Of a stretch of 64,000 nt of DNA, positions 28,797 through 39,550 are shown piece by piece. The DNA comes from Bartonella sp. M0283 (GTDB taxonomy: Bacteria > Pseudomonadota > Alphaproteobacteria > Rhizobiales > Rhizobiaceae), in the NCBI RefSeq assembly GCF_016100455.1, contig NZ_JACFSK010000001.1:1302001-1366000 (forward strand), read 5' to 3'. Made by a program: the position numbers and the translations under genes. The notes beneath the pieces are model-generated. The model searched no databases. It worked only from the letters and a program-made list of their open reading frames with translations, and was not told where the DNA came from. Within the stretch, counting starts at the first letter, position 1, and each line of letters starts with the position of its first letter.

Positions 28797-29205
28797 AAGT
28801 GATGATCGCAATGATTTTTTAAAAACCGGTTACTAGAAAAATAATGTCGTTTTTTCTTTTGAGTATTTTTCTACTCCGGCATTTTTCATGTAAAAGATAT
28901 CGAACCTGTTCGACCTCATCTATTTTCAATAGTCCTAAATGTAACACCTAAAGTTCCAACTGAAACAAATTCATAATCAATATCGGTAAAAATCGTCGTA
29001 TCTAAATAGACAATTTCATTTAAAAAATTTTTTCTATTACATATTTTTGAGAAATTAATATATAATTTTTGTATTTTAAATATATTAATTATTCAACATA
29101 AAACATATTAAAAAATAAGATTAATTTTTTTGTAAATTAAAAAATATATAATTGATATATATTGAAATTATTATATTAAAACAATTATTTAAATTTCATA
29201 TATTT
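28797..29205. other. AT-rich intergenic region
   Basis: A 409-base gap between the convergent slt gene and the end of the giant adhesin. From about 28985 it is almost only A and T, with runs of T and A. No gene or clear terminator was found. Confidence 0.5.
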
Positions 29206-32200
29206 CTAATTTGAAACAATGCTAAATGGAGATGAATATTTATAATTATAAATATTGTTCTGCTCTCTTGGATAGTAAATGTATTCACTAAATATGGCCT
29301 TCACATTATTGCCGGGAGTTTTTGCTGTGAATGCAGCGGTAAAAACTCCATTGCCGTTATTAATTATGGCAGACATTGCAACACCTGGATAATAACTAGC
29401 ACCCCATGGCCCAGACTGAGGCTTTTTTGGATAACTCGTTGTCGCATTTTGGACATCAACAAAAAAACTTGAAAGGGCATTTGGTGCTATATTACCGAAT
29501 GAATCGAATAGACGAACCGTAATTGTTATAGTCTCACCAACCCTATATTCATTTTTATCAGTCTCGATTATACTTTTACTAAAACTTGCTGTACCCGCTC
29601 TGATAGAAAATGTTTGACTTGAAATTTTGTCACTCCATTCGGGCAATTTCAATGTTACAGATAAATCGGATCCCACTTTAGTTGCCATGTACGTCCGGCA
29701 ATAAGACACACCTCCGTAGCATGTACTCCATGAACTGCTACTATAGACCGATAAATTTTCAGGCACTGTTACTAAATTACGAAATTCATCCAGACCGTCT
29801 TGAATGACATTACCCGCTATATCCTTTATCGTGACAGCAACGCTGAGTTGCTCGCCATTGGCAGTAAAACTTGTATTTCCATTACCTACTTTAATAGACG
29901 AATTTTCCGCAATTGGCGGGCCATGTTTAATCGTATATTTGGGAGAATAGATAAAGCTAGTGCTGCCGACAGCTATGGATGACTTTCGTTCACCAGAGAT
30001 CCAGGCCGTATAAATGCGCGTGTAAGTCCCGTTACCGTTATCTGTCCAATCAGTATCTTTTATTTTCCCTCCATCAACTACAATCCCTTTGCCGTAAAAA
30101 CCACCATTATTCAACCAATCGGTTCGTCCGACAACCATGTAACTATTCTTATTTTTGAGTGTTACAGTAACCTTCATATCCTGTTCAAATGAATAACTTT
30201 GTCGATCAAGTTCTATTTTAGTATTATATTCGTAAATTTTTACTGGAACCACTTTTAAACTCACAGAAAGCGATCCTATTTGCACACCGTTAAATTTCGG
30301 AACTATCTGATATTCCCCTGTAACTGTTTTTGATTTAACTGTCACGGTATAGACATTGACTGATCTTACAATTTGTCCAAATGATAAATCGTCTTTATTA
30401 CCACTCGTTACCGCAAACTCAAGTTTTTGGGTAAGATCATTATAGATAGTATTACCAAAAATATCGACTGCCGTAAAAGTCAAGGTTAGACTATCGATGC
30501 CATCTGCCTCTAGCTCGGTGCGACTAGTGGAAAAAGTCGAGCGTGCCTCATTTTTTTTGCCCCTATCAATTGGATCTCCCGCGGTCCAACTAGGATTAAC
30601 CGTGAGAAAATCATTACTATTGCTGGATGATGTAATTTTGTTCCCGTTATATGTTACATAAATTGTTGGGCTAGTTACAATGGTACTTTGGGCTGTTGCC
30701 GTATACGTGCCGGGAGTTTCCGTTTCAGTTAATTTTGTGAATGTTCCGCTATAATATCCGGTAAGGCCAAGTTGGTTTGCAATTCCGGTAAGATCGTTTC
30801 CATAACGGTCTTTAGCGACAAATGTCAGCGTTGTAAATTCTGTGTCACTTACTGTTCGTGATTGCGGAGTGGCAGTAAGAGTAGAGTTTTGATTGCCTGA
30901 AGAATCTGTTTTATATGGTTTGCCTAGCGAAACCTGGATAGTCGCTGAAAGTCCTGAAATAGGGGTGCCAAGGCGCTGTGGTACGATCATATAGCTGTCG
31001 GGTTTTTTAACGGGGTAAGAAGATGAAGAAAAATATATTCTATAAGTACCTTTTGTGGACGTCTCATAATAATAATTGTTCGGATTGGTTGCGGAAACTC
31101 CAGAATTTCTTCCTGTAAGCAACAAGTTCAGACTATTGTTCGGGATACCGGTAATAACATTGCCGTATTTATCTTTTAAAGTCAGCGTAAAATTAACGCT
31201 GTCGTCGAATGTGACCGAAGTGCTGTCGGCAACAAAAGTTGAACGAACCTCTCCATTCTCGCCCAGCACAGCCACCGGACCAGGTTGAACAGTCACACTA
31301 ACGGACATGATATCAGCATTCTTATATTTTACGTAAATACTATATCTACCAGCCGCTGTTGCCCTGAAGGTATTTGTATAGGTATTGCCATTAGCTTCTT
31401 TGGTACCGAAGCTCGCCGTAGCTGCATTACCGCCGTCCGAGACAAGCTTGATATAGAACTCGATATCGTCCCCGATATCGTTCACCGGGTTTTTATATTT
31501 GTCGATTGCAACAAATGTGAGTTTTGCGTTGGTTACACCATCTGCAGGAAGTGTTCCCTGATCGGCAGAGAACTTTGACCTCGCTTCATATGATGGATAA
31601 ATGTAAATATAGGCTACAGGTGCACCGGCTTTGATCGTTAAGTCAACGGACAGTTCGGTTAATTCATTGTTGTTTTGCTTGGGCACAATTTTATATGTGC
31701 CTGCAGTTATTCCTAGTATTTTGAATTTATAGATGCCGGGTTGCGGCTCCGTCGTAGACACCAGTGTCCCCGTTGCTAATGCCGGGGTCCCTGCAAGTTG
31801 TAGCTGAGTTGCAACTCCTGTTACAATATTTCCGAATTTGTCTTTTGCCTCAAGCGTTAATATTGTGTTCGTGTCTGCCACAATTTCCGATGAATCAATA
31901 GTGAACGTGGAGTGCTCCGGATCAATAGTTCCGGCTTTCAAAGAGACTACGACATTCAGATTTCCGACATTATTACCGTCAACTTTTGGCTTTATAACAT
32001 AAGAATTGGCCACGTGACCACTCAGCTTGGCCGTATAAACTCCGCTTCCCGCAGTTGTTTCCTGAATTTCAGTAAGCTTGACATCACCATCGTTCGGTGC
32101 ACCAGCGTTTTGAATGGCGATGTCAAATGTAAGTCTCGTTCCCAAACCTGAAACCGGATTATTGTACTGGTCTTTGGCTTGAAAAGTGAGCGTTATAGTA

Positions 32201-35200
32201 TCAATGTCATTTGCTATAATCGACTGACGATCTGCGCTCAATCTTGACTTTGTGTTTGCACTCGTGTCGACGTCACCTGACTTTACAGTTATACTAACAG
32301 AAAGCGAACCAACCTGTCTGGAATTATATTGCGGGACAATTGTGTAAACACCAAGTGCTGTTCCTTTGAAAGTTGCACTAAATGAATTGCCATCCACTTC
32401 AATGGCACCAATTGTATAAGATGCTCCTGTCGGAGAAGCTTTTACGACAAATTTAAGCTTGTCCTTTATACCAGTCACAGCATTTCCATAAATATCTTTC
32501 GCAACAAAGGTCAGCTTGGCCGTTGTTGTTCCATCTGCAACTATTTCGCCCCGATCGGCACTAAACGTTGACCGGAATTCGTTATTCTTGCCTTTTTCAA
32601 CAGGATCACCAGAAATGACTTTTACGGGTGCAGAACCTGCTGCTAAAAATGTATCTCCCGACTTGGCCACGATCTCATAGTCACCGGCAATCACTCCGGT
32701 TAACGTGGCTTGAAACTGGCCCGGCACATTAGTTTTCGATATTTCACCGATTGCTACGCCTGCATCATTCCCGTTTTTGTCGACAAATTTAAGTGTGTTT
32801 AAATCATAATCAATCGGATTGCCAAATTTATCTTGCGCTTTAAACGTTAGTATTACTGTTTTATCTGCAATAACGGAAGGCGCGCTGGATGTTAAGCTCG
32901 ACTTGCTTTCATCTATTTCACCAGCTGTTAAGGTCACCTGAGTTGAAAGTGTAACTGATGCATCGCGCGAAAGGTTAAGTGTTACTGTATAAACTCCGGA
33001 AGCCGTACCTTTCAATTTGGCTATATAAGTGCCATCTTCTGTTTCCTGAACTTCCGACAGATTAACGGTGCTCCCATTTGTGACCACCACTGTTCCTTTT
33101 TTGATGGTAAAAACAATAGCTCCACCTAGCCCCGTAACGGGATTGGAATAAGTATCCTTAGCCTTAAAAGTAAGCGTCGATTCCGTGCTTCCATCTGCAG
33201 TAATGGATGGCGGATCCGCGAAAAAGTCGGATTTTGCGGTAACGACGTTACCGCCGTTTATCGTCACTTTCGCTTCAAGTGTTCCGACAGCAACAGAAGA
33301 AACCTTCGGTTTAATTGTATAAGTTCCCGCAAGCGTGCCTTTCAATGAAGCTACATATATGCCGCTTTGAGCCGGTGACTCTTGAATTTCCGACAGAATA
33401 ACCTTGGTCTCATCCGGCCGGTTGTTATCTTTGTCAACAATGTCAAAGGCAAGGTCATTGCCTAATCCTGTGACGGGATTTTGATTGGCATCCTTCGCTA
33501 TAAAGGTGAGTTTTGATCCTTCGCTATCACCCGCTTTAAAGGATAACGGAAACGCGCTAAAGGTGGACGTAGCATCGACTTTGCCGGCAATCAAAGTCAC
33601 TTCCTTTTGCAACGCCCCCACCGGATTACCGTCGACCTTTGGTACAATGACAAAAACATTTGCCAAACTGCCACGCAGACTTGCTTTATAAACTCCATTG
33701 GCTGTTTCTTGTGTTGACGTGACAAAAATCTTTCCACTTTCAAGAGTTCCACCGGATAGAAGCGAAACTTGAAAGCTCACACTATCTCTCAAACCGGTAA
33801 CAAGATTACCATATTGGTCTTTTGCAGTGAAAGTGAGCACAGTCTCATCAACACCATCTGCAATAATCGGATTTTTGCTTACTTCAAAAGTGGAACGCGG
33901 GTTATTATTCTTATCTACATCGACTGGACCACTCGCCTTCACTGTTAAACTGGCTGAAAGCGAAGCCACTATATTTCCATTAATTTTCGGCTGGAATTTA
34001 TAATCGCCTGCAACGATTCCATTGACACTTGCAGTATACGTGCCGGCATCACTCCCCCGAACAATATCAGTAATTGTTACCCCTGAAGGATCCCCGCTCG
34101 TTCTTACAAACTGCAAATTCGTATTGTTATAATCTTCTATTGGATTGCCGAATTTATCTTTGGCTACAAGAGTGAGGGTTGCACTCTGATCAGCTATAAT
34201 AACCGTTTTGTCGATTTGAAAGGTGGATTTTCCCTCGCCCGTATCGATTTCACCGGCCGTCAAAGTCACGGCCGCGCTGAGTGTTTCGACAGCAGCAGAA
34301 GAAACCTTCGGCGTAATTTTATAAGTTCCCGCAAGCGTTCCTTTCAATGTGGCTACATAAATGCCGCTTTGAGCTGGCGCCTCCTCGATCTTAGACAGAA
34401 TAACCTTGTTCTGATCCGGCTTGTTGCCAGCTCTGTCAACAATGTCAAAGGTAAGTTTGTTGCCTAATCCTGTGACGGGATTTTGATGAGCGTCCTTCGC
34501 TTTAAAGGTGAGTGTTGAAAGTGCATTTTCATCTGCTTTAATGGATGTCGGATTTGCGCTAAATTCCGAATTGTCTGCAAACACGGCACCCGCGGTCAAA
34601 GTCACTTGTGCTTTAAGATTTCCAACGGCAGCTCCCGAAACAAGCGGCTCTAACGTATAAACTCCGGCAACCGTGCCTTTCAATGTGGCTGTATAAGTGC
34701 CATCCGGTGCCTCTACAATAGAAGTCAAGCTGATTTTGTCTGTCGTGACCGGAACGTTGTTTTTGTCTTTTATCTTGAAGGCGAGGTTATTGCCGAGCCC
34801 GATAACCGGGTTGCCGTAAACATCACGCGCTTTAAACGTCAATATAGATGTCTCGTCATTGGTTGCGGCAATAGAATCGCGAGAAGCTGTAAATGTCGAC
34901 CGTTCTTCACCCGATTTGCCTTTTTCGACGACATCGCCCGCCATGACAGCCATCGTAACGAAAAGCCCGTCTATTGGCGAATTGTCAACCTTGGGCGATA
35001 TTTTATATTGACCGGCAAGTTTGCCTCTGACTGTTGCTTTATAAACCCCGTCCGAACTTTTTGTCGGCTGGCTAATGTCCAATCCGGAATCATTGCCATC
35101 TGTCACGACAAACGAAAGTCTCTGCAAATCATAATCTATCGCATTGCCATATTGATCTTTGGCCACCAGTGTTAACGTGGTTGTCGTATCAGCCGCAATT

Positions 35201-38200
35201 TTATCGTCGTCTGCAAAGAACCTTGATTGGCCAGCATTGATGTTGCCACCGACAAGCTTTATCGTAACTTTCAAATTCCCAAGAGCCGAGCCATCAATTT
35301 TCGGGCTAATGTCATAGACTGTTGCCAACGTCCCCGTCAGCTTTGCTTTATAAATGCCGCTTATGCCGATTGCCGTTTCTTCGGGTGACGTCAATCTATA
35401 TTTGGTTCTATCCGGCTCACCCCCCTGATTAAGCGCAATCGCAAAAGTCAGTCTGTTACCAAGCCCGCTCACCGGATTGTTAAATTGATCCAACACCGTT
35501 AATGTAATTTCGGATGTATCTGTATTATTTGCAGTGATTAATTTTTTATCCGCATCAAAAGTCGATTTTCCCCCATCCGCATCCCCGGCTTTCAAAGTAA
35601 TTTCGCCCTCTATAAGATCTACCGGTTGATCGGAAATAACCGGCTTTATCTTATAAACTCCGGCAGCCGTGCCTTTTAATGTGGCTGTATAAGTGCCCTC
35701 CGGTGACTCCTCAATCCCTGACAGGTTAACGGCACGACCATTTGTGTCTATCTCCCTGTTATCTTGGTCCGTTACAACAAATTTCAACTTGTTTCCAAGT
35801 CCGGTGATAATGTCGCCATTGGCATCCTTGGGGGTAAACGTCACTGTAGAGGTTTCATCATTGTTTGCCTTTATCGTTTTCGGTGATACCGAAAGGCCCG
35901 AATTGTTTCTATCAACCAATACGGCTTTCAAAGTTACCTTTGCCTCGAGCCTTCCCACAACATTGTTTAAGAAGACCGGCTTTATTGTATAAATTCCCGC
36001 AAGTGTGCCCTTCAATGTGGCTGCATAAATGCCGCTTTGAGCCGGTGTCTCCTGAACAGTCGATAGTCTGACCTTTTCCTCTTGCGGTCTGGAGCCGTTT
36101 TTGTCCGTCAAAGAAAATCTCAGCTTGCCACCAAGACCGGTGATAATATTGCCGTTTTCGTCCCTCGCCGTAAATGTTAATGTTGATGTTGCAGTATCGT
36201 CTGCCGGTATCAATGCAGGCTGAGCCTCGAAGGTTGAATTGCCGTCCCCGTCCTTTGGTGTATCTCCGGCAACAAAGCTTATAGGATTGGCTGAAACAAT
36301 CTTGTTATTATTCTCAACATGGGCACTCACTTTAATATTGGCAACCGCTTTTTTCGTGCTCATCAGACGAATGATAGCAACGCCTTGTTCATCGGTTATG
36401 CTCGTAATTTCAGAGGCAGTGCGTGTCAGAAGAGAACTAGCCCTACTTGAACCTTGCCCGTCGACAACAGATAAAACAACATTGTCACCCTTATCTTGCG
36501 ACCAGACGATCGTTGCATCAGCAACCGCTTTCCCCTCATCATCCTGTGCCGTTGCCTTGAAGTCAAAATAATTGGTTCCGTTTGCCACTTTGCTTGTTTC
36601 GTTACCGACAATTGCAACATTGGTTACATGGGCCGTTGCCTTGGCGACAACAATAACCTTGGCCGACCCAATATTTTGCCCACCAACCGATGGTGTCAAA
36701 AGAAGCGTTTCAACATCTTCGCCCGCCGTTACTGTGATTTCATAAATGCCTTCACCAACCCGCTTGAAGGATGGATCAACTCTGGCGGTCTTTTTACCTG
36801 TTACCTTCAGCGCTATATCTTTGACATTGGCATCATAAGGTGTTCCTAGCGTTGTCTTCAGCGACAAAGTCAAAACAACATTCGACACATTATCGGCTGG
36901 CAATGTTGTTTCCGCAGGTGTGAATGTGCTGCCGGCTCCGTCTATTTTCGGCGGATTGACGGTGACGATCGTTGTAGCGGTCTTCGAGCTGTTGCCCTTG
37001 ACATCTTTTGCTACTGCTTCCACCCTATAGTTGTTATTGCCATTTTGCTGGTAGTGGGGAAGAACAACCGAATAATCGCTTATACCACTTCCCTGAACAA
37101 TCTTGCCCCCTGCCGCGATCAGGCTTGCCGCAATAACCGTAACATTGTCTAGGTCATATCTAGACTGCACCGATATGCCAAGCGAATAAGTCTCATTATA
37201 AAAACCGGTAATGCCGCCAACCATATAAAGACGGATAACTTCCATCTTCTTATATTCGAGAACCATATTGTCATTGCGGTCAACGAGATCATATCTGCTC
37301 CCCGCAAGTGTGCGCATATCCCCGACTGCATCAGGATCAAGTTGCTTCGACAGTGGAACACCAAAACGATAATTAACCTGAAAGCCTAAACGTGTATCAT
37401 CCTTGCTACTGGCACCTTGCCGGCGATCTAAATTGAATGTCAGAAGCGGTACCGGTGTATAATTGGCCCCGAACGTGACCGCATGCGGATTCTTCTGCCG
37501 TTCACTCTTTCCAAAAAGCCCGACCTCATTGCCATAATATTGCTCGAAGTTCAGCTTCATTCCAAGTTTCGGATAGGATGGTAAATAACCTTCTGCACGA
37601 ATATCCCAGCCATTGGCCGGACGTTCATAATAATCATCCACATCAGGAGAGGTTCGCCAATCCGATAGCCGGTAATAGGCATTCATGCCCAATTTGAGGT
37701 AATCACGCCAATATTCGACACCAACTCCCATACGTGAATGCGAACGGGAAATGTCATAATCCCAAAACGCATTGCCGCCCAACATGTAATCCTGCGTAAA
37801 ATAACGATAGCCAAAACCCAGATTGCTCTGGGTGCGATCATCCGTGCGATGAATGGAGGTTTGGGTAAAGCCAAGACTGTTGCCTTTGTCATAAACCGGC
37901 AACAACATCTCGAATTGCGAATTCTTTAATGAAAAGTCATCATCAACATTCAGCTCGATACGGGATGTGCCGAACTGGTTGAACCAGCGATTGATCTCGC
38001 CATTGGCCTTACCCGAAAAATATCCTTTGGCCATATCTTCCAGTTCACTGCTATGGCTACCGTCGGCAAAAAATTGCACTGCCCTTGTTGCCAGCGAACT
38101 TATTCCACTATCCTGCGAGGATCCCGTTTCGAGATAATGCGCCATGTCATCGGAAACCGGTGAAAGCGGAACGTAAACCGTATCCCCCACCGTTACTTTG

Positions 38201-38607
38201 TCAAAACCGTTCTTGAAGAACCGGTCCTGATTAAGCCGACGCAACCCTTCAACACTCAGATTATAACGTTTGGCAACATTATCCAGTGTATCACCCGATA
38301 CCAGAACATAGCCTCTCGTCATGATCGGCGCCGAATAATTATCATTTAACGAGGAGCTGCCATAACTACCCGGATTCAAACCTTGGGCCGGATTCAAGCC
38401 TTGGAATTGATCATCGCCACCCCGATAAGGCGCGCCTTGATAGGAGTTGCCGCTATAAGCGTCTCCATACTGACGATCACGGTTTCTCTGTGCCGCATCC
38501 GCCTGTGCTATCGAAAGAAGAAACGTCGAACAAATATAAATGAATATCGTAAGCCATGAAATCGTTTTGTTACCAAAACGACTTAAAAAACCACCCCTCA
38601 TATCCAT
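29206..38607 (-). CDS. Giant inverse autotransporter adhesin (intimin/invasin type) with about 23 Ig-like domains
   Basis: A 3133-residue surface protein. A signal peptide (about 1-38, ending AQADA) is followed by a Tyr/Gly/Asn-rich linker, a LysM domain at about 99-147 (GYVLVSGDTLDNVAKRYNLS), and an inverse-autotransporter beta-barrel at about 165-440, then a linker with NGNNNYRVEAVAKDVKGNSS as in intimins. The rest (about 560-3133) is a stalk of roughly 23 Ig-like Big_1 domains of about 100-115 residues, each with a core like STLTFKAKD..GNPVTGLG. The architecture N-barrel-passenger defines type Ve secretion, with the stalk on the cell surface. No C-terminal lectin domain is obvious; the last three domains are more divergent. 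Host attachment is an inference. AGGAT precedes the start. Confidence 0.93.
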   Translation of the reverse strand: MDMRGGFLSRFGNKTISWLTIFIYICSTFLLSIAQADAAQRNRDRQYGDAYSGNSYQGAPYRGGDDQFQGLNPAQGLNPGSYGSSSLNDNYSAPIMTRGYVLVSGDTLDNVAKRYNLSVEGLRRLNQDRFFKNGFDKVTVGDTVYVPLSPVSDDMAHYLETGSSQDSGISSLATRAVQFFADGSHSSELEDMAKGYFSGKANGEINRWFNQFGTSRIELNVDDDFSLKNSQFEMLLPVYDKGNSLGFTQTSIHRTDDRTQSNLGFGYRYFTQDYMLGGNAFWDYDISRSHSRMGVGVEYWRDYLKLGMNAYYRLSDWRTSPDVDDYYERPANGWDIRAEGYLPSYPKLGMKLNFEQYYGNEVGLFGKSERQKNPHAVTFGANYTPVPLLTFNLDRRQGASSKDDTRLGFQVNYRFGVPLSKQLDPDAVGDMRTLAGSRYDLVDRNDNMVLEYKKMEVIRLYMVGGITGFYNETYSLGISVQSRYDLDNVTVIAASLIAAGGKIVQGSGISDYSVVLPHYQQNGNNNYRVEAVAKDVKGNSSKTATTIVTVNPPKIDGAGSTFTPAETTLPADNVSNVVLTLSLKTTLGTPYDANVKDIALKVTGKKTARVDPSFKRVGEGIYEITVTAGEDVETLLLTPSVGGQNIGSAKVIVVAKATAHVTNVAIVGNETSKVANGTNYFDFKATAQDDEGKAVADATIVWSQDKGDNVVLSVVDGQGSSRASSLLTRTASEITSITDEQGVAIIRLMSTKKAVANIKVSAHVENNNKIVSANPISFVAGDTPKDGDGNSTFEAQPALIPADDTATSTLTFTARDENGNIITGLGGKLRFSLTDKNGSRPQEEKVRLSTVQETPAQSGIYAATLKGTLAGIYTIKPVFLNNVVGRLEAKVTLKAVLVDRNNSGLSVSPKTIKANNDETSTVTFTPKDANGDIITGLGNKLKFVVTDQDNREIDTNGRAVNLSGIEESPEGTYTATLKGTAAGVYKIKPVISDQPVDLIEGEITLKAGDADGGKSTFDADKKLITANNTDTSEITLTVLDQFNNPVSGLGNRLTFAIALNQGGEPDRTKYRLTSPEETAIGISGIYKAKLTGTLATVYDISPKIDGSALGNLKVTIKLVGGNINAGQSRFFADDDKIAADTTTTLTLVAKDQYGNAIDYDLQRLSFVVTDGNDSGLDISQPTKSSDGVYKATVRGKLAGQYKISPKVDNSPIDGLFVTMAVMAGDVVEKGKSGEERSTFTASRDSIAATNDETSILTFKARDVYGNPVIGLGNNLAFKIKDKNNVPVTTDKISLTSIVEAPDGTYTATLKGTVAGVYTLEPLVSGAAVGNLKAQVTLTAGAVFADNSEFSANPTSIKADENALSTLTFKAKDAHQNPVTGLGNKLTFDIVDRAGNKPDQNKVILSKIEEAPAQSGIYVATLKGTLAGTYKITPKVSSAAVETLSAAVTLTAGEIDTGEGKSTFQIDKTVIIADQSATLTLVAKDKFGNPIEDYNNTNLQFVRTSGDPSGVTITDIVRGSDAGTYTASVNGIVAGDYKFQPKINGNIVASLSASLTVKASGPVDVDKNNNPRSTFEVSKNPIIADGVDETVLTFTAKDQYGNLVTGLRDSVSFQVSLLSGGTLESGKIFVTSTQETANGVYKASLRGSLANVFVIVPKVDGNPVGALQKEVTLIAGKVDATSTFSAFPLSFKAGDSEGSKLTFIAKDANQNPVTGLGNDLAFDIVDKDNNRPDETKVILSEIQESPAQSGIYVASLKGTLAGTYTIKPKVSSVAVGTLEAKVTINGGNVVTAKSDFFADPPSITADGSTESTLTFKAKDTYSNPVTGLGGAIVFTIKKGTVVVTNGSTVNLSEVQETEDGTYIAKLKGTASGVYTVTLNLSRDASVTLSTQVTLTAGEIDESKSSLTSSAPSVIADKTVILTFKAQDKFGNPIDYDLNTLKFVDKNGNDAGVAIGEISKTNVPGQFQATLTGVIAGDYEIVAKSGDTFLAAGSAPVKVISGDPVEKGKNNEFRSTFSADRGEIVADGTTTAKLTFVAKDIYGNAVTGIKDKLKFVVKASPTGASYTIGAIEVDGNSFSATFKGTALGVYTIVPQYNSRQVGSLSVSITVKSGDVDTSANTKSRLSADRQSIIANDIDTITLTFQAKDQYNNPVSGLGTRLTFDIAIQNAGAPNDGDVKLTEIQETTAGSGVYTAKLSGHVANSYVIKPKVDGNNVGNLNVVVSLKAGTIDPEHSTFTIDSSEIVADTNTILTLEAKDKFGNIVTGVATQLQLAGTPALATGTLVSTTEPQPGIYKFKILGITAGTYKIVPKQNNNELTELSVDLTIKAGAPVAYIYIYPSYEARSKFSADQGTLPADGVTNAKLTFVAIDKYKNPVNDIGDDIEFYIKLVSDGGNAATASFGTKEANGNTYTNTFRATAAGRYSIYVKYKNADIMSVSVTVQPGPVAVLGENGEVRSTFVADSTSVTFDDSVNFTLTLKDKYGNVITGIPNNSLNLLLTGRNSGVSATNPNNYYYETSTKGTYRIYFSSSSYPVKKPDSYMIVPQRLGTPISGLSATIQVSLGKPYKTDSSGNQNSTLTATPQSRTVSDTEFTTLTFVAKDRYGNDLTGIANQLGLTGYYSGTFTKLTETETPGTYTATAQSTIVTSPTIYVTYNGNKITSSSNSNDFLTVNPSWTAGDPIDRGKKNEARSTFSTSRTELEADGIDSLTLTFTAVDIFGNTIYNDLTQKLEFAVTSGNKDDLSFGQIVRSVNVYTVTVKSKTVTGEYQIVPKFNGVQIGSLSVSLKVVPVKIYEYNTKIELDRQSYSFEQDMKVTVTLKNKNSYMVVGRTDWLNNGGFYGKGIVVDGGKIKDTDWTDNGNGTYTRIYTAWISGERKSSIAVGSTSFIYSPKYTIKHGPPIAENSSIKVGNGNTSFTANGEQLSVAVTIKDIAGNVIQDGLDEFRNLVTVPENLSVYSSSSWSTCYGGVSYCRTYMATKVGSDLSVTLKLPEWSDKISSQTFSIRAGTASFSKSIIETDKNEYRVGETITITVRLFDSFGNIAPNALSSFFVDVQNATTSYPKKPQSGPWGASYYPGVAMSAIINNGNGVFTAAFTAKTPGNNVKAIFSEYIYYPREQNNIYNYKYSSPFSIVSN

Positions 38608-39550
38608 TTTCTATCCTGATAGTGACACTTATACCATCGATTTAATATTTCTGCGTTCTAATGAATTAGACTTCCAATTCGTTTCTTCAGTAACTTTTAT
38701 ATAAACGAATCGTTTATTCGTTCATATAATATTGTCCGTTAACTATCTACGTAATTTTTATTTAATAACAAAATTTATACAGTTTTTATTTATTATTTTT
38801 CTATAAAGTTATATTCATATTGAATATATCATATAATTATTAGTATAATATCATATCATTTAATTTTATATATTTTAATATCGACTTGCCTTGACATCTT
38901 TGGATGCATGTAAATTCATAACGCAGTCAGGTATATGGCATCACCCGCAGCGTTTTTCAGTTGTTATGTTACCAGTAAATGTCACACCGGACTCAAGAGT
39001 TAATTCACTTCAAACCTGGCTAAATTGTGCATTAGTAAATTGCCCCGCCTCGTCCGGTGGCATAATTATTCAAGAATAAGGCTTCGTTTCCAAAGTTTAA
39101 CAAACGGCCGAAATCATAAACAGCATCACCAGCGCTTGATTTATTTTCGACGTAATTATGGATGAATGTTTACAAATAAATTGGTTTTCATTCATCATGA
39201 CTTAATGACAATGAATTTTATATTCACCGCATTTAAAACTGGATATTCATCTATCCAACGAATTTTTTTGTAATTCAACACCGTTTATGTTCTTAAGATA
39301 ACTTCTTTTGGAAGGTTTTCCAAAGTTACCAACCAGTGCCAATATTTAAGGACATCAGCGACTATTCATCGAATGTTGAAATGAAATTAATTACGTTTAT
39401 TTGGTTTTTAAGAAAGATATTCCATTTTTTATCGGCATAATAACTACAAAATTTGCGAGGAGAGAGCTTTTTGATAATAAGTGCCAATTATTTTCACATA
39501 TAACAAATTATTTTCACAAATAATATGTGGTGCTCAAAAGGAATAGTTGC
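38608..39550. other. Long AT-rich region upstream of the adhesin
   Basis: A 943-base stretch with the adhesin promoter at its left end. It contains a nested inverted repeat at 38701-38722, then a strongly AT-rich segment (about 38735-38885). Around 38890-39080 composition is closer to coding, and a 62-codon ORF is open on the plus strand, but it has no ribosome binding site and no recognisable family. I treat it as non-coding or decayed sequence. Confidence 0.45.
38701..38722. promoter_or_regulatory. Nested inverted repeat upstream of the adhesin
   Basis: ATAAACG and CGTTTAT flank AAT at 38701-38717, and an overlapping pair AACGAAT and ATTCGTT flanks five bases at 38704-38722. The site lies about 95 bases upstream of the adhesin start. 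The symmetry and position suit a dimeric repressor or activator, but the factor is unknown. Confidence 0.4.

Noticed and set aside
38891..39079. 62-codon ORF upstream of the adhesin
   Set aside because: It has no ribosome binding site and no family resemblance, and the opposite strand looks equally coding-like; left as unannotated.
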